DNA from: Linum tenue
Taxonomy: Eukaryota; Streptophyta; Magnoliopsida; Malpighiales; Linaceae
Assembly (NCBI GenBank): GCA_946122785.1
Contig: CAMGYJ010000004.1
Coordinates: 11,058,150-11,122,149 of the forward strand
DNA length: 64,000 bases
Direction: 5' to 3'
Part shown: in pieces, positions 13,196-23,548 of the stretch
Numbering within the stretch: the first letter of the stretch is position 1
Layout of the letters: each line of letters begins with the position of its first letter
Program-made: the position numbers and the translations under genes
The notes under the pieces: model-generated
Told to the model about the DNA's origin: nothing
The model's input: the letters and a program-made list of their open reading frames with translations, nothing else
Databases searched by the model: none

Positions 13196-13620
13196 TTACA
13201 TGTTCCCAAACAGGTAATCAATCACACTCTTAGCCAATAGAGTTCCAACCACAATAAAAAAACTTTTGCTCATTTCTCTAACAAATGAGCTGTGATTGTT
13301 CCTCCTCTCCACCTCTCGGATTCTCTTGTGCAATGCAAGAACAAGGCGCTTAATGTTATCTTCTAAGTGGTGGATCGATCCAATAGAAATAATTGCATGC
13401 ATTTACACCCTACGAATCAAACAAGAGAAGAACCAGATCCATAGTTTAGATATGGGAAAGATTTAGCATTTGCAGTACACGCCAAAATGAAATGAAGATT
13501 TAATCAGCATACCCGATAATTGGCGCAGCCGAAGAACCATCTTCCGGGGTTGGCATCAGCCCACGAGGTTCGAAGAACCGCCGGTACAACGCACCGACAC
13601 ATTGGAGGTGTTGCCGCCAT
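13196..13620 (-). pseudogene. GRF-type zinc-finger small protein carried by the MULE (two exons, one frameshift)
   Basis: Exon 1 (13620-13513, 36 codons) starts MAATPPMCRC and contains TSWADANPGRWFFGCANY, matching the GRF zinc-finger pattern (CxC...NPGRxFxxCxxY). A GTATGC donor at 13512 and a TTCGTAG acceptor at 13410 define a 103-bp intron. Exon 2 (13409-13196) gives CNYFYWIDPPL, then after one extra base EDNIKRLVLALHKRIREVERR, a coiled coil, and a C-terminal hydrophobic segment (FFIVVGTLLAKSVIDYLF). The whole would be about 106 aa. Small GRF proteins with a coiled coil and terminal membrane helix are common in plants; their function is poorly known. It sits about 170 bp inside the right TIR, which may supply its promoter, and is convergent with the transposase. 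Confidence 0.75.
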
Positions 13621-13787
13621 TGTCGACTTGGAGGAGGGAGGAAGAGGGTGTAAAGAGAGAAGGGTGTGTTTCGAGTGAGGAAATTTTGGGGATGGAAGGT
13701 TTGACAGAGAGTTTCCAGAATATAAGAGGAAGGGAAGAGCGGGATAACAACAGAAAAAGCAGGAAAATGAGCGGGAAAGAAAGGCTC

Positions 13788-14012
13788 GGATGAGTCATTT
13801 GGATTGAAGATAAGTCAACAACTTGTGCTGACATGTCCTGCCTGCTTGTCCTAGCAAATTACGTATTTGGTACCTGCCGTTACTTCCGTCGACGGAACTG
13901 ATAACTTTGCAACCGGAAACTTAGTTAAGGGGATTTGTTGCAACAAAATCTGTTTAAGTGCTAACCCTGCAACATTATCTTCACTTAAGTAACATCGGGT
14001 GCAATTAACCCC
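13788..14012 (-). repeat. Right TIR of MULE
   Basis: It is the inverted copy of the left TIR. The tip reads GGGGTTAATTGCACCC on the minus strand, one G longer than the left tip. Confidence 0.9.
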
Positions 14013-14021
14013 GAGATCCAA

Positions 14022-14502
14022 TCTCGAATGACTTTTTAGAAGGCTGGTTTGTATTGGAATTGGGGTTGGAGTTGGGTTCTCCTTAATTTACTTCGGGAGA
14101 GTCTGACGAGAGAGAGAGAGACGAGGAAGTGCTGGCAACGATGCGATGTGGAAGGGTCTCCAAGATCCCGTTAGCGCTGGCCTGGATCCTCATTGAAAGA
14201 GCTTTCGTTTGGCTCCGCATATCGATCTTCCCCTTTTGCAATCCATTATTTCCACAGAAATAGCAAAAAAGATATCGACATTGAATATGCCGGCGTGGAT
14301 TGGTACGTTGTGGCTGTGGAATCGATGTCAACGCTGGTGGAGAAAGAGTGATTTTGTTTGTTGTTTCTCCCATCAATTCGCTGGGAGAATGGTGGGGGAT
14401 CTGCAGCTGCCGAATCGTGGATCTCTGCTATGAGAGAGTGACAGCATGTGGTTGTGCAAAGAATGAAGAAGAAATAGGGAATGCGTTGTGGTTAGCTTGG
14501 AA
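14022..14502. other. Outer-element interior, unrecognised
   Basis: GC-richer sequence between the MULE right end and the hAT element. Short frames exist on both strands, but none matches a family I know. It could be a captured gene fragment. Confidence 0.3.
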
Positions 14503-15658
14503 TAGGGATGGCAATGGGTAGGGTCGAGTGCGGGTTCATCTATACCAAATCCTAACCCTTCGGATAGAGCCTTCTAAAATACCCAATTAAATTACCACCG
14601 AGTATGGAAATGATATAACCATACCCTACCCACCGGATAATCATGGGTATTCGGGTAACCATGAGTACGAATCCTAAAATATGAACTTATACACATATAC
14701 GCACATACATACTGTTGTCCATTAAATATTGTCAATACTTGTGTTGTTCTAGTTACAACAATCCACATAAATAAAAACCGAAAACACATAATAGTTGTTC
14801 TTGCTTCTACAATCCACACAAACAAAAACACAATACATCATATTTGTTCTAGCTTCAATAATCAGGGGAAACAACCACACAACCACATTGAGCACAAGTG
14901 GACAAATCGTACAATAAACAACAAAAATGGGCAATAGGATTATCAGAACTTACCAAAAGGGAGGGAGAGGCTAGCTTCCCATACGAGAGCTTGTCGGCGA
15001 GTCGCGAGCGAGAGAGGAGCAGATCCCACGACTGACGGAGACACCGACTTGTCGCGAACGAGAGGGGAGCAGGGGAGAGCAGGTTGCACGACTGACGGAG
15101 ACGCCGACGAGTCGCAAACGAGAGGGGAATAGGGAGAGCAGGTCGTGCGATTGATGGATACGCTGGCAAGTCACGATCAAGAGGGGAGTAGGGGAGAGCA
15201 GGTCGTGAGTCGAATCAGAGGGCTCAGGTCGAGAAAGAGAGGGGAACATATTAGGGTTCGATCGAGAGAAAGCTAGGATCGCCAGCTCGGCGCTCCTCTA
15301 GTGGGGAGTTCATCAGGAAGGAAGGAAAGAATTGACGTCGGCGGCTGGTGGAGTGTGGGCGGTGGTCTCTGGCTGGTTGGTGGCACAGGAGATATTAGGG
15401 ATTTAGAGTAGTGTTTGGAGAGTTGGGGAAATGAGAGAGCCTGATAGATTTTCTGCTGCCTCTTAGGATTAGGGGGAAATCTACCCTTTAGTTAGCGGGG
15501 CGGGTATTAGAAATTACCATACCCGTACCCTACCCGCATTTTTACAACCGGATATTACCTGTACCCGGCCCTTAACCCGTCAAAGCGGGTAATTATCCAC
15601 ATTGACTGGTTACACTCGGATAGGGTACCCATGATTTCGGGTTGGATTGCCATCCCTA
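14503..15658. mobile_element. hAT-type non-autonomous element
   Basis: The ends are TAGGGATGGCAAT and its inverse ATTGCCATCCCTA. They are flanked by 8-bp near-identical duplications GCTTGGAA (14495-14502) and GCTAGGAA (15659-15666), the size expected for hAT. Subterminal regions are rich in GGGTA/TACCC motifs on both sides. At 1156 bp with no transposase it is non-autonomous. The interior carries a 60-bp minisatellite. Confidence 0.88.
15000..15212. repeat. Tandem repeat, ~60-bp unit, ~3.5 copies, inside the hAT element
   Basis: Successive units begin GTCGCGAGCGAGAG, GTCGCGAACGAGAG, GTCGCAAACGAGAG and GTCACGATCAAGAG and share GGGGAGCAGGGGAGAGCAGGT and TGACGGAGACGCCGAC. Spacing is about 50-60 bp with divergence between units. 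Confidence 0.8.
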
Positions 15659-15699
15659 GCTAGGAAGAAGAAAGGGGTAAGAGATGGGGAGAAAGGAGT

Positions 15700-15867
15700 G
15701 CGGTTATTTTTATTTTACCTTTTAATTCTTGCCACATCATCAAAATCTTTCCATCTCAGCAATTAAATTGCCACATTAGAGTCAACTAGCTATTAAATTG
15801 TTTTTGAAAAGGTTTGTCTACTATTTTATTTAAAGTAGAAGGTTTGACTTTTAAATTGTATTTACCC
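15700..15867 (-). repeat. Right TIR of outer element
   Basis: Its reverse complement aligns with 2493-2640 with scattered mismatches and small gaps. Confidence 0.55.
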
Positions 15868-16589
15868 TGATTTTTTTAAATGATACAAACGTTGTCGAAA
15901 GTAACAACATTTTATGCGGTGAGACCGCTTGAAAAGAATAAAGAATAGACATCCAGTGTAAAATGAACCACCACTTGCACGTATCAAAGACACGAATTCT
16001 ACTCCCAAAAATAATTATTGAGATTCCAACTATTTGTCTCTGTTTCATAAAATTATCTTATAATTTAAATAAAATAAGTTTAAATAATAGCTTTAGAGGC
16101 AATTATCTTATTTGCAGCTATACCTTATATAAACAATACATATAAAGACAAATCTAATTGATTTTAGAAACAAATATAAATGTTACTTATGATATGTCAT
16201 ATAGAGGCAAATCAAATAGTCTTTAGAGTCAAATACAAATATTATCTATGTGTATGTTATATAGAGACAAATAAAATAATTTTTAGAGATAAATACAAAT
16301 GACTCTTATAGGCAAATCTAATCAATTTTTAAAGTGAAATCTATAAAGTGACATTTAAAATAACATTATTATTTATTCATTTACTCATTTTTATTCACTC
16401 ATTGACGCGAATATATAAATGAAGAGTTCAACTTTTTTTTTTATCTCGGTCAATGGGTTTGATCGCTACAAAATTATTTTTCATTTCATTTAATTAAATT
16501 GATATTTTATTATACATTTATGCATAATAATATAACCCAACCAAAAAACAAAATCCTCCAAATCCCTTGAAAATAGTACTAATAACTTT

Positions 16590-17095
16590 TCACCACTTCC
16601 CCACGCAGGATGTAATTACAAACCATAAATCTTCCCCCAAGCTCTTTGCTTCTTCCCCAAATCTCCATATCAAGATCTCCACTTTCTTTGTACCACCACG
16701 AAAGTCCGTCCAAATCCCCTCAAACTCCAGCCGGCAAATTTGAATCATCCGGCGATAACTTGCTCGCCACCGCCAGTGCTGGGGTTTTCCAAGCATGCGT
16801 TCCAGTCAAGGAATTCGCATCGAATGCTGCCCAGTCACCTACGCTTGCGATGACGTCGAGTACAGTGAGCATCTTTAACCCGCCGAACATAAGTGAGGAT
16901 TGCACAATTTTTCAAGTTACTGTTATAGTAGATCTGAGATATTTCGTAAATGTATGTGTGATTATAACCTCCTATATCCTCATATGATGTTTGTCTATGT
17001 TTTCTTTTCAAAATTCTTAGATTTTGATGATGGTCGCCGGAGAATGGCGAGGTGGTGGCGGCCCAGCAGGGTCTCTGTGTCCATCTGTGAATGAC
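16590..17095. other. Unrecognised GC-richer, coding-like stretch between subterminal repeats
   Basis: A plus-strand frame (16646-16987) contains a balanced protein-like stretch (KFESSGDNLLATASAGVFQACVPVKEFA) and the reverse strand is open as well. I do not recognise a family. Its position between inverted subterminal repeats fits captured host DNA. Confidence 0.3.
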
Positions 17096-17207
17096 TTGGT
17101 GTTAGTCCAACGGTGATTCGACGTTTGTCTGATTGTGGCCGGCAAAGGTTGCAAGTCACCATATACCATCATTCACGACGATGGGATGGAGAGCAAGCGT
17201 GGTAGTT

Positions 17208-17208
<1 letters not shown>

Positions 17209-17236
<28 letters not shown>
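17209..17236. repeat. (AT)n microsatellite
   Basis: About 13 TA units are followed by a T run. Confidence 0.9.
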
Positions 17237-17246
<10 letters not shown>

Positions 17247-17809
17247 TGTGTTTAGTGTATTCGGGATGTATACATCGATGTATTTTTATGAGTATTCATT
17301 TTTTATAATCATGTATTCGTGTATTTTAAGAATGCAATATTACTATTTTTTTATGTTCTCTCTTAGATACGCAAATATATGCTACTCCGGAGCATATTAT
17401 ATATCACAAAAGGAAATATTAAATTATTATAAAATTTGAAATAGAAAAATTATTTACTTAAAAATTTACGAATTGGAAGCACATATTTGTGTCTCCGTAA
17501 AAGTTTTAGAAGCAAATATAATTATTCCTGAAACTCATATTGCAAACAAATAAATTTGTCTATAAAAATAAATAAGAACATATTTAACAAGCTCTTAAAA
17601 GTAGAATTACAATTAAATAAATTTGTTTCCAATTCCTTAATTTGTAACAAATATTATTTGCCTCTACATTTGTTTCTAAAAGGAATTAGAGACTGAGACG
17701 CCCGATGCAAATAATATATCTAATTCAAAAGACGTTTAGAAACAAATAAATGACTTTTAGAATCAAATAACCTCTGTCTCTATAACAAGTTTTTCTTTTA
17801 GTGTCATGT

Positions 17810-18730
17810 CCATCTAAAATCTATAGGGACGTGTCGCCTCAACAAAGGGGGCCATGTTCGTATAGAAATCGAGGAGCATATGCCGCCCCAAGACCAAGAT
17901 TGAATGACTGAAAAATAAACTAAGTCTGGAAGAGGTACATGCCGCTTCAAGGAGAAGCACGTGCCGCCTCAACGAAAAGGGACATGTCCATCTAGAATCT
18001 ATAATCACATGCCATCTCTAAAAGGAGACAAAAAAATGACTAAGTCTGAGAGATCCATGCCGCTTCACAAGAAGTGGCATGAACGCGAGACAAGATGAGA
18101 CATCCATGCCGAGTCAGGAGAAGGGGCATGGATGCGAGACAAGAGGCCTAGGCATGATTGGAAAACTAAGTATGAGAAGACCATGCCACCTCAAGAGAAG
18201 AGCCATGTGCATGATTAGGAGATCCATGGCCGTGTCACGGGAGGGGCCATGGACCCAAGGCCGTGAATCACACTTTAAAGAAGACAAAAATATTCTAAGT
18301 GTGGAGAAGGGCGTGCTTCTTCAACGAGGAGAGACATGTCCCTCTAGAGATCGAGAAGGTCATGTCGTGTCATAGGAAGGGCCACGAGCATGAATGAGAA
18401 GTCCATGGTCGTGAATGAAGAGGCCATGCTGCCTCAAGATCAAATTCGAACGATTGAAAAATACTAAGTCTGGAAAGGCCATGCTGCCTCACGAGAGGGG
18501 CCATGTGCATGATTGAGAGGTTCATGCCGCCTCATGAGAGGGGCCATGGACACAAATAAGAAGGGTGTGGTGATGGAGCATTATATCACTAGTGACTGTC
18601 TCAAGTGGTCCATGGCCGTCAGACAAGGAAGCCATGGACATGAGTAAGAAGTTCATGGTCGTAAGACAAGAAGGCCATGGACATGGGTCAGAAGTCCATG
18701 GCCATGAGGCAAGAGGACCATGACCCCTTT
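17810..18730. repeat. Degenerate array of CCATG...CATGG modules
   Basis: About 0.9 kb in which CATGCCGCCTCA, GAGAGGGGCCATG, AGTCCATGGCCGTGA and ACTAAGTCTGGA recur at irregular 40-70-bp spacing. Many modules are short inverted repeats around CCATGG. It lies directly upstream of a TATA-containing LTR-like segment, where a U3 enhancer would be. Confidence 0.7.
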
Positions 18731-18734
18731 GCAA

Positions 18735-19330
18735 GACACCAAATGCTCATCAAAAGCCTAGCATGGCACGAGATTCAAAGCAAGACCAGGCGAGGCAAGC
18801 TACACTCCAAGACCCACGACGGTTTCAGGAGAAGTACCTAGGCAGTTGAGAGAGGAACTGCTACTCATCCCACGTTCAAGAGACACGTCAGCCATGTTCC
18901 GGAGAAGAGGGAGCGGTTCTTTGTAGCAGTTATCCAAGAAGCGGTTTTTTACGGCGGTTACCTTCTCGTGGCTATAAATAGGCGGAGGGGCCGATAGAGA
19001 CAAGGTCCCAAAACCAACACTCTGACACACATGTCAAGTTTATCATTTACTTTTTTTGTATCATGTAGCCATAGATGTAGTTCATATTTTGGAGCTCTCG
19101 CCAAACCTCCATAGGAGTATACATAATTTAATTTAGATCTCGTTCCCAAAAACCATCAAACACACCCTCGTTCGAACTTTGTTTATAGAGGTGTGAGTCG
19201 CGCCTTAGTAATCGTTGTCCAAAGAAGTCAAAGGTGCAATCAATCTCATTTCTACGCAAGTTTTCTCTCCAGAAAAAAGAAGGTTTATAATGGTATGAGA
19301 TTTTGAAAAAACTTTGTCGAGCACTTGAGG
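18735..19330 (+). mobile_element. LTR-like promoter / leader fragment of an LTR retrotransposon
   Basis: A TATA box (TATAAATA, 18973-18980) is followed by about 300 bp of leader-like sequence and TGGTATGAGA at 19291, a decayed form of the tRNA-Met primer site TGGTATCAGAG. With the upstream array this resembles U3-R-U5 and PBS of an old element. The exact LTR ends are not defined, and no gag follows in frame. Confidence 0.5.
18973..18980 (+). promoter_or_regulatory. TATA box of LTR-like fragment
   Basis: GGCTATAAATAGG is a textbook plant TATA context. Confidence 0.6.
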
Positions 19331-19678
19331 CTGCAGAAGCCTTAGCCGTACCATGAAGTTGTTTGTATATATGGTTGTCTATGATTCCTGCTCAACTATG
19401 ATCATATCAGATTGTTTGACTGTGGTGGATGCCCTTGAGAAGGAAGAGTAGTGTGACTGGCCTGTTGTTTGTGAAGCAACTATTGCTTCGATCTAATCGT
19501 GCCTGGAAAGTTTGGAGGATATCTAGGTGAGTTATAGGAGGTGTCATGAAGTAAAGGAAGCTAATCCAATAGCTCGCCAAGTCTTGTATGGAACTTTATT
19601 GCCTGGATGGTTAAATAGGCTGGTATAAATGTAATACGTAGATTCTGCAGAACTTTTATTTTGTTCTTGTTACGGTGA
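19331..19678. other. Unrecognised sequence
   Basis: One broken frame (around 19500-19620, VSYRRCHEVKEANPIARQ) faintly recalls the end of a LINE RNase H domain, but it has stops and the match is too weak to call. Confidence 0.2.
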
Positions 19679-20027
19679 TGTGACGTAGGGGATGGCGTTT
19701 TTAGGGTTTTCTCGTAAAAAGGGATAAATCGCTAGAACTCACAAAGGAAATAACTACGGAAATAGCAAATAAAAAACAAAAGCTAACTATTGGGTTCCAA
19801 TCTTCTTATCATTAACCGAACGAAACAAGTACATATTTATAGGCACAAAGCCTCTACCTTTACCTATCTAGATTATGACTCCTAACCTCTAAGAATATAC
19901 CCAACAAATAACCAAATCCTATACGAACAAGGAAAACAATAATAATAAAAGCCCAATAGTGTACTAATACTAAAGATGCGCAAGCCCAGTCTCCTACGAA
20001 ATGATACGATGGCCTGATCTCGTAACA
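19679..20027 (-). repeat. 3' LTR of the interrupted element
   Basis: The minus strand reads TGTTACGAGATCAGG...CCTACGTCACA. A minus-strand TATA motif (CCTATAAATATG) lies near 19832-19843. The left end could be 19679 or 19681. Confidence 0.65.
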
Positions 20028-21330
20028 TCCCTCCCTCCTTAAAAGAACCTTGTCCACAAGGTTCACGATTTCGATACTTCCAATTCAACTTGTGCACCCA
20101 ATCGATTCCTCCATCATTACCAGCTCCAATGAAAGTGAACTCCTCATCCAACGCGGCCGAACCAATGACTCCTAATTTGCCTCTACTTCCCAACTTGTCG
20201 GCCCACGGTTGCGGTCCATGCATTGAGCAATAATGTACACCATCCTCCCCTTCTAGATTTCGCCTACAATTCATGGAATAATAATTCCAAAAATTTCCAT
20301 TCCCCAAACAGAGCATTGCATTCATTCTTCCATCACCGTAAGCTTCCTTGTCACACTTCAATGGATGGAGTTCGAATAGAAATTTCACAGGGATTCGATC
20401 AACCAAATATTTCTCAATAGCAAGAACACATTTTTCCTTGGATCCCTCGACCATACCCATGGATTGCATGGCCTCATGAATTCCATATAAACATCGGTGG
20501 AACCTCCTTACGTGAAACACACCATTATTCTCAAGATTAATAATCATGCATCCTTTCCCTGACCAGCCATGCATCAGATGTTTGACTCCCTCATTCCAGG
20601 AGTCGTATTTAAATTCCTCAACGACCAGCTCAGCAACAAGCCTCCTACCAAACTCGAACCCAGCAGTTGCTATGCGAGATATGACTCCACAACATCCCGT
20701 CTCATGTCTCTCCACTGCCTATTCCCGATAATCCATGCCACGGTCCAACGACTTCGTCTTATTCTTCTTCCAATCATACAATATATACGCTGATTGCCCA
20801 CTAGAAGCTGCCATGGTTTTAACGACTACCGCCAAGGGTGAATTCGATGCTAATCTTCCCGTCAAGGCTGCCGCATGAACACATTCATCTCTCCCAAAAT
20901 GTGTGTACTCGATTCCGAGAACCCACCCTAGGTTAACGTCATCTCGAAGAACCCCATTCTCACCTGCACAATTGATGGGTTGTTTGGGCTCTCTTTCCCA
21001 GTCGGATGTCCGATGTTCCTCCAAGTACTCAATAGGGGTTGCTGTCCTAGAAACCCTTTGCAATTCTAGATACTTTTTCCTGAACTTCCGTGAGAAATAA
21101 GGAGCAAGAATTCTTACAGAACCCGCGGCGACGAAATTCATGGCATTAACACGAGGATGCTTACGAACTACTCTTGCGGCAATCCTCTTATCACTCCGTA
21201 GTCGCGGCTGCTTCTTCCGATACCTCCAGTTCATAACGCGGCGTCTCATCATCCTTCTTTGATACAGATGCTCGCTTAGCTTGTGACCAAATTTGGCAGC
21301 AATCTTTCCCAAGCGTCCTTCGTTATAAAC

Positions 21331-21558
21331 TGTAAGAATTCAATTTATTGAATTGAGATAAAATGAACATCTAAGCTACTGATTTATACAGAGTAGTGTG
21401 CTGCTATCATTGGGAAAGAAGTATAAAAGAAAGCTATCGACTATTAATGGAATGTGGGTGAACATTATCCCACATTATCTCATATTATCTAGACTTTAAT
21501 GCTAACTGTTGGGACAGCAGTGAGCTGTCTGCTCACATGGTTTCTGTGATCTCCAATA
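21331..21558 (-). repeat. 3' LTR of Copia element
   Basis: The minus strand starts TATTGGAGATC and ends ATTCTTACA. It follows the purine tract at 21559-21575. Confidence 0.93.
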
Positions 21559-21565
21559 CTCCCCC

Positions 21566-22276
21566 TCAAGCTGGCGCGTGAAGGTCACGAACGGCTAGCT
21601 TGCGAAGAAGGTAGTGAAATCGATCTGATCCAAGACCTTTAGTGAAAAGGTCAGCAACTTGATCATGAGAACTGACTTTAAGTGGGCAAATGTCGTGATT
21701 TTGGACGCGTTCTCTAACAAAATGACAATCCATTTCAACATGTTTGGTGCGTTCATGGAAAACAGGATTGTTGGCGATGTGAAGGGCAGCTTGATTATCA
21801 CAGTGGAGCTGCGTGGGACCTGAAGAATTGATCCCAAGGTCCCGAAGAAGAGCCCGTAGCCAAAGAATCTCACTAACCGTCGTAGCCATGGCACGGTATT
21901 CTGCTTCAGCTGAGGAACGAGAGACCACCTTTTGCTTTTTGGATCTCCAAGAAATGGCAGCTTGACCAAGGTAGATGATGTAGCCACTTGTGGAGCGGCG
22001 AGTAAGTGGGCAACCACCCCAATCAGCATCACAATAAGCCTGTAGAGTGAGGGGATTAGAGGATGGGAAAAACAAACCCTGACCTGGGGACCGTTTGAGA
22101 TAACGTAGGACCCTGTGGGCTGCCGTGATGTGTTCCTGTTTAGGATCTCCAACAAATTGACATAAGAAGTTGACGGCATACTGAATGTCTGGTCTGGTGA
22201 CTTTCAAATAAAGTAGGCGACCGATAAGACGACGATAGGGTTCAGGATCATCGCACGGAGTGTCTGCCAATGCCAA
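21566..22276 (-). CDS. Copia RNase H
   Basis: 236 aa. It begins ADTPCDDPEPYRRLIGRLLYL (RT connection). The RNase H active-site motifs follow: YCDADWGGCPLTRRSTSGY, KKQKVVSRSSAEAEYRAMA, LHCDNQAALHIANNPVFHERTKHVEMD and SSHDQVADLFTKGL. All catalytic acids appear present. It ends just at the purine tract. It would degrade the RNA strand of the cDNA hybrid. Confidence 0.9.
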   Translation of the reverse strand: MALADTPCDDPEPYRRLIGRLLYLKVTRPDIQYAVNFLCQFVGDPKQEHITAAHRVLRYLKRSPGQGLFFPSSNPLTLQAYCDADWGGCPLTRRSTSGYIIYLGQAAISWRSKKQKVVSRSSAEAEYRAMATTVSEILWLRALLRDLGINSSGPTQLHCDNQAALHIANNPVFHERTKHVEMDCHFVRERVQNHDICPLKVSSHDQVADLFTKGLGSDRFHYLLRKLAVRDLHAPA

Positions 22277-22277
22277 C

Positions 22278-23171
22278 TTATGATTGTTCTATCGGGAAGG
22301 CACTGGGACGACTGTTAGTCAGTCCACTATCTGCGAGGATGTTGAGAGTGTATTTGCGTTGACTGAGGACGATTCCGCTGGATGAACGAGCAACTTCAAT
22401 TCCAAGAAAATACTTCAATGGTCCTAGGTCTTTGATGCTGAACTCAGTATTGAGGCATGACTTGACGTGAGAAATGAAGGTGGGATCATATCCTGTTAAG
22501 ATGACATCGTCAACATAAAGTAAAACAAAGACCGTGGATGTACCCTTGGTGGCAATGAAAAGGGAGTAATCGGCATGGGATTGCCGGAAGCCAAGACGCA
22601 AGAGAACCGAAGTGAATTTGGCATGCCAGTTACGGGAAGCTTGACGAAGGCCGTATATGGAACGACGGAGCTTGCAAACCCTTGAGTCTCCGGGGAGACG
22701 AAATCCCTCGGGTACCTTCATGTAGACTTCTTCATCAAGGTCACCATGGAGAAATGCGTTGTTAACGTCAAGCTGATGTAGGGGCCATTGGCGGGATGCA
22801 GCAACTGCAATGAGACAACGTACTGTGACGAGCTTTGCTACAGGGGCAAATGTTTCATGAAAATCGATGCCAGGAATCTGTGTGAAGCCTTTAGCTACCA
22901 GTCGCGCCTTGTAGCGTTCAACCTCACCATTCGGTTTAAACTTGACTTTGTACACCCATTTGGAGTCTATGGCATGTTTTCCAGGTGGAAGTGTTGTGAG
23001 CACCCAAGTGTGATTCGCTTCCAAAGCAGCGATTTCTTTTTGCATAGCCGCTCGCCAATAAGAATGTTTTGCTGCCTGTTTGTATGTCTTAGGCTCATCC
23101 ACAGTGGAGATGGCTGACAGGTAAGCAATATGATGTGAAGAAAGGCGTTCATAAGATACATAGTTTGCCAT
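22278..23171 (-). CDS. Copia reverse transcriptase
   Basis: This 297-aa block starts within the pol linker (YVSYERLSSHH). RT motifs in order: WVYKVKFKPNGEVERYKARLVAKGF, QLDVNNAFLHGDLDEEVYM, GLRQASRNWHAKF, and the catalytic LLYVDDVILTG with its YVDD box, then LGPLKYFLGIEVAR. A one-base loss at about 22285 (FPIEQS then stop) breaks the join to RNase H. Between integrase and RT (23172-23548) the linker has two in-frame stops. Confidence 0.9.
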   Translation of the reverse strand: MANYVSYERLSSHHIAYLSAISTVDEPKTYKQAAKHSYWRAAMQKEIAALEANHTWVLTTLPPGKHAIDSKWVYKVKFKPNGEVERYKARLVAKGFTQIPGIDFHETFAPVAKLVTVRCLIAVAASRQWPLHQLDVNNAFLHGDLDEEVYMKVPEGFRLPGDSRVCKLRRSIYGLRQASRNWHAKFTSVLLRLGFRQSHADYSLFIATKGTSTVFVLLYVDDVILTGYDPTFISHVKSCLNTEFSIKDLGPLKYFLGIEVARSSSGIVLSQRKYTLNILADSGLTNSRPSAFPIEQS

Positions 23172-23548
23172 AGGATATACCTCAGAAGAAGTGATTGGCG
23201 GAGTTGACTCATTGACAACAAGCGACGGTGGGAGAGACGTGTCAAAGCCTTGCAGAGCAGTAGTTTAGCAGCGTTGGCGATCACTGCGACGTGGAGGGGC
23301 ATCAGAAGATGGAGTGGCACCAGACGATGTAGCGGCAGAAGTGTCTACAATGTTTGTGACAGTTGCTTCTGTAGGCTGGAAATTTCCGGGTGAAGGCATG
23401 TCTACTGGTGGAGGTAGCTCGATTGGTGTTTCGAGTGGCTCGTATGGATGTTAAAGGTCAGGTGAATTGGTTGGGCCAAGAGGCCAATAGAGTGGTGTTT
23501 CCTGGAATGGAAACATTTCTTCTTGAAAAATTACATCGCGTGAGATGA

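Larger units (their letters stand above)
15868..17803. mobile_element. Possible CACTA-like element remnant with subterminal repeats
   Basis: AGAGGCAAAT/TAGAGACAAAT motifs repeat in one orientation at about 16090-16330 and inverted (ATTTGCCTCTA, TTAGAAACAAAT) at 17490-17790. The right end reads TTTTTCTTTTAGTG at 17790-17803, close to the CACTA terminal consensus. No matching CACTA left end is seen, so the left boundary is open. The middle holds a GC-richer stretch. Confidence 0.4.

Noticed and set aside
19441..19640. Possible LINE RNase H relic
   Set aside because: Only a faint VSYRRCHEVKEANPIARQ-like stretch with stops; too weak to annotate.
22788..23320. Plus- and minus-strand ORFs overlapping Copia RT (109 and 117 codons)
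   Set aside because: They are shadow frames of the RT coding region.
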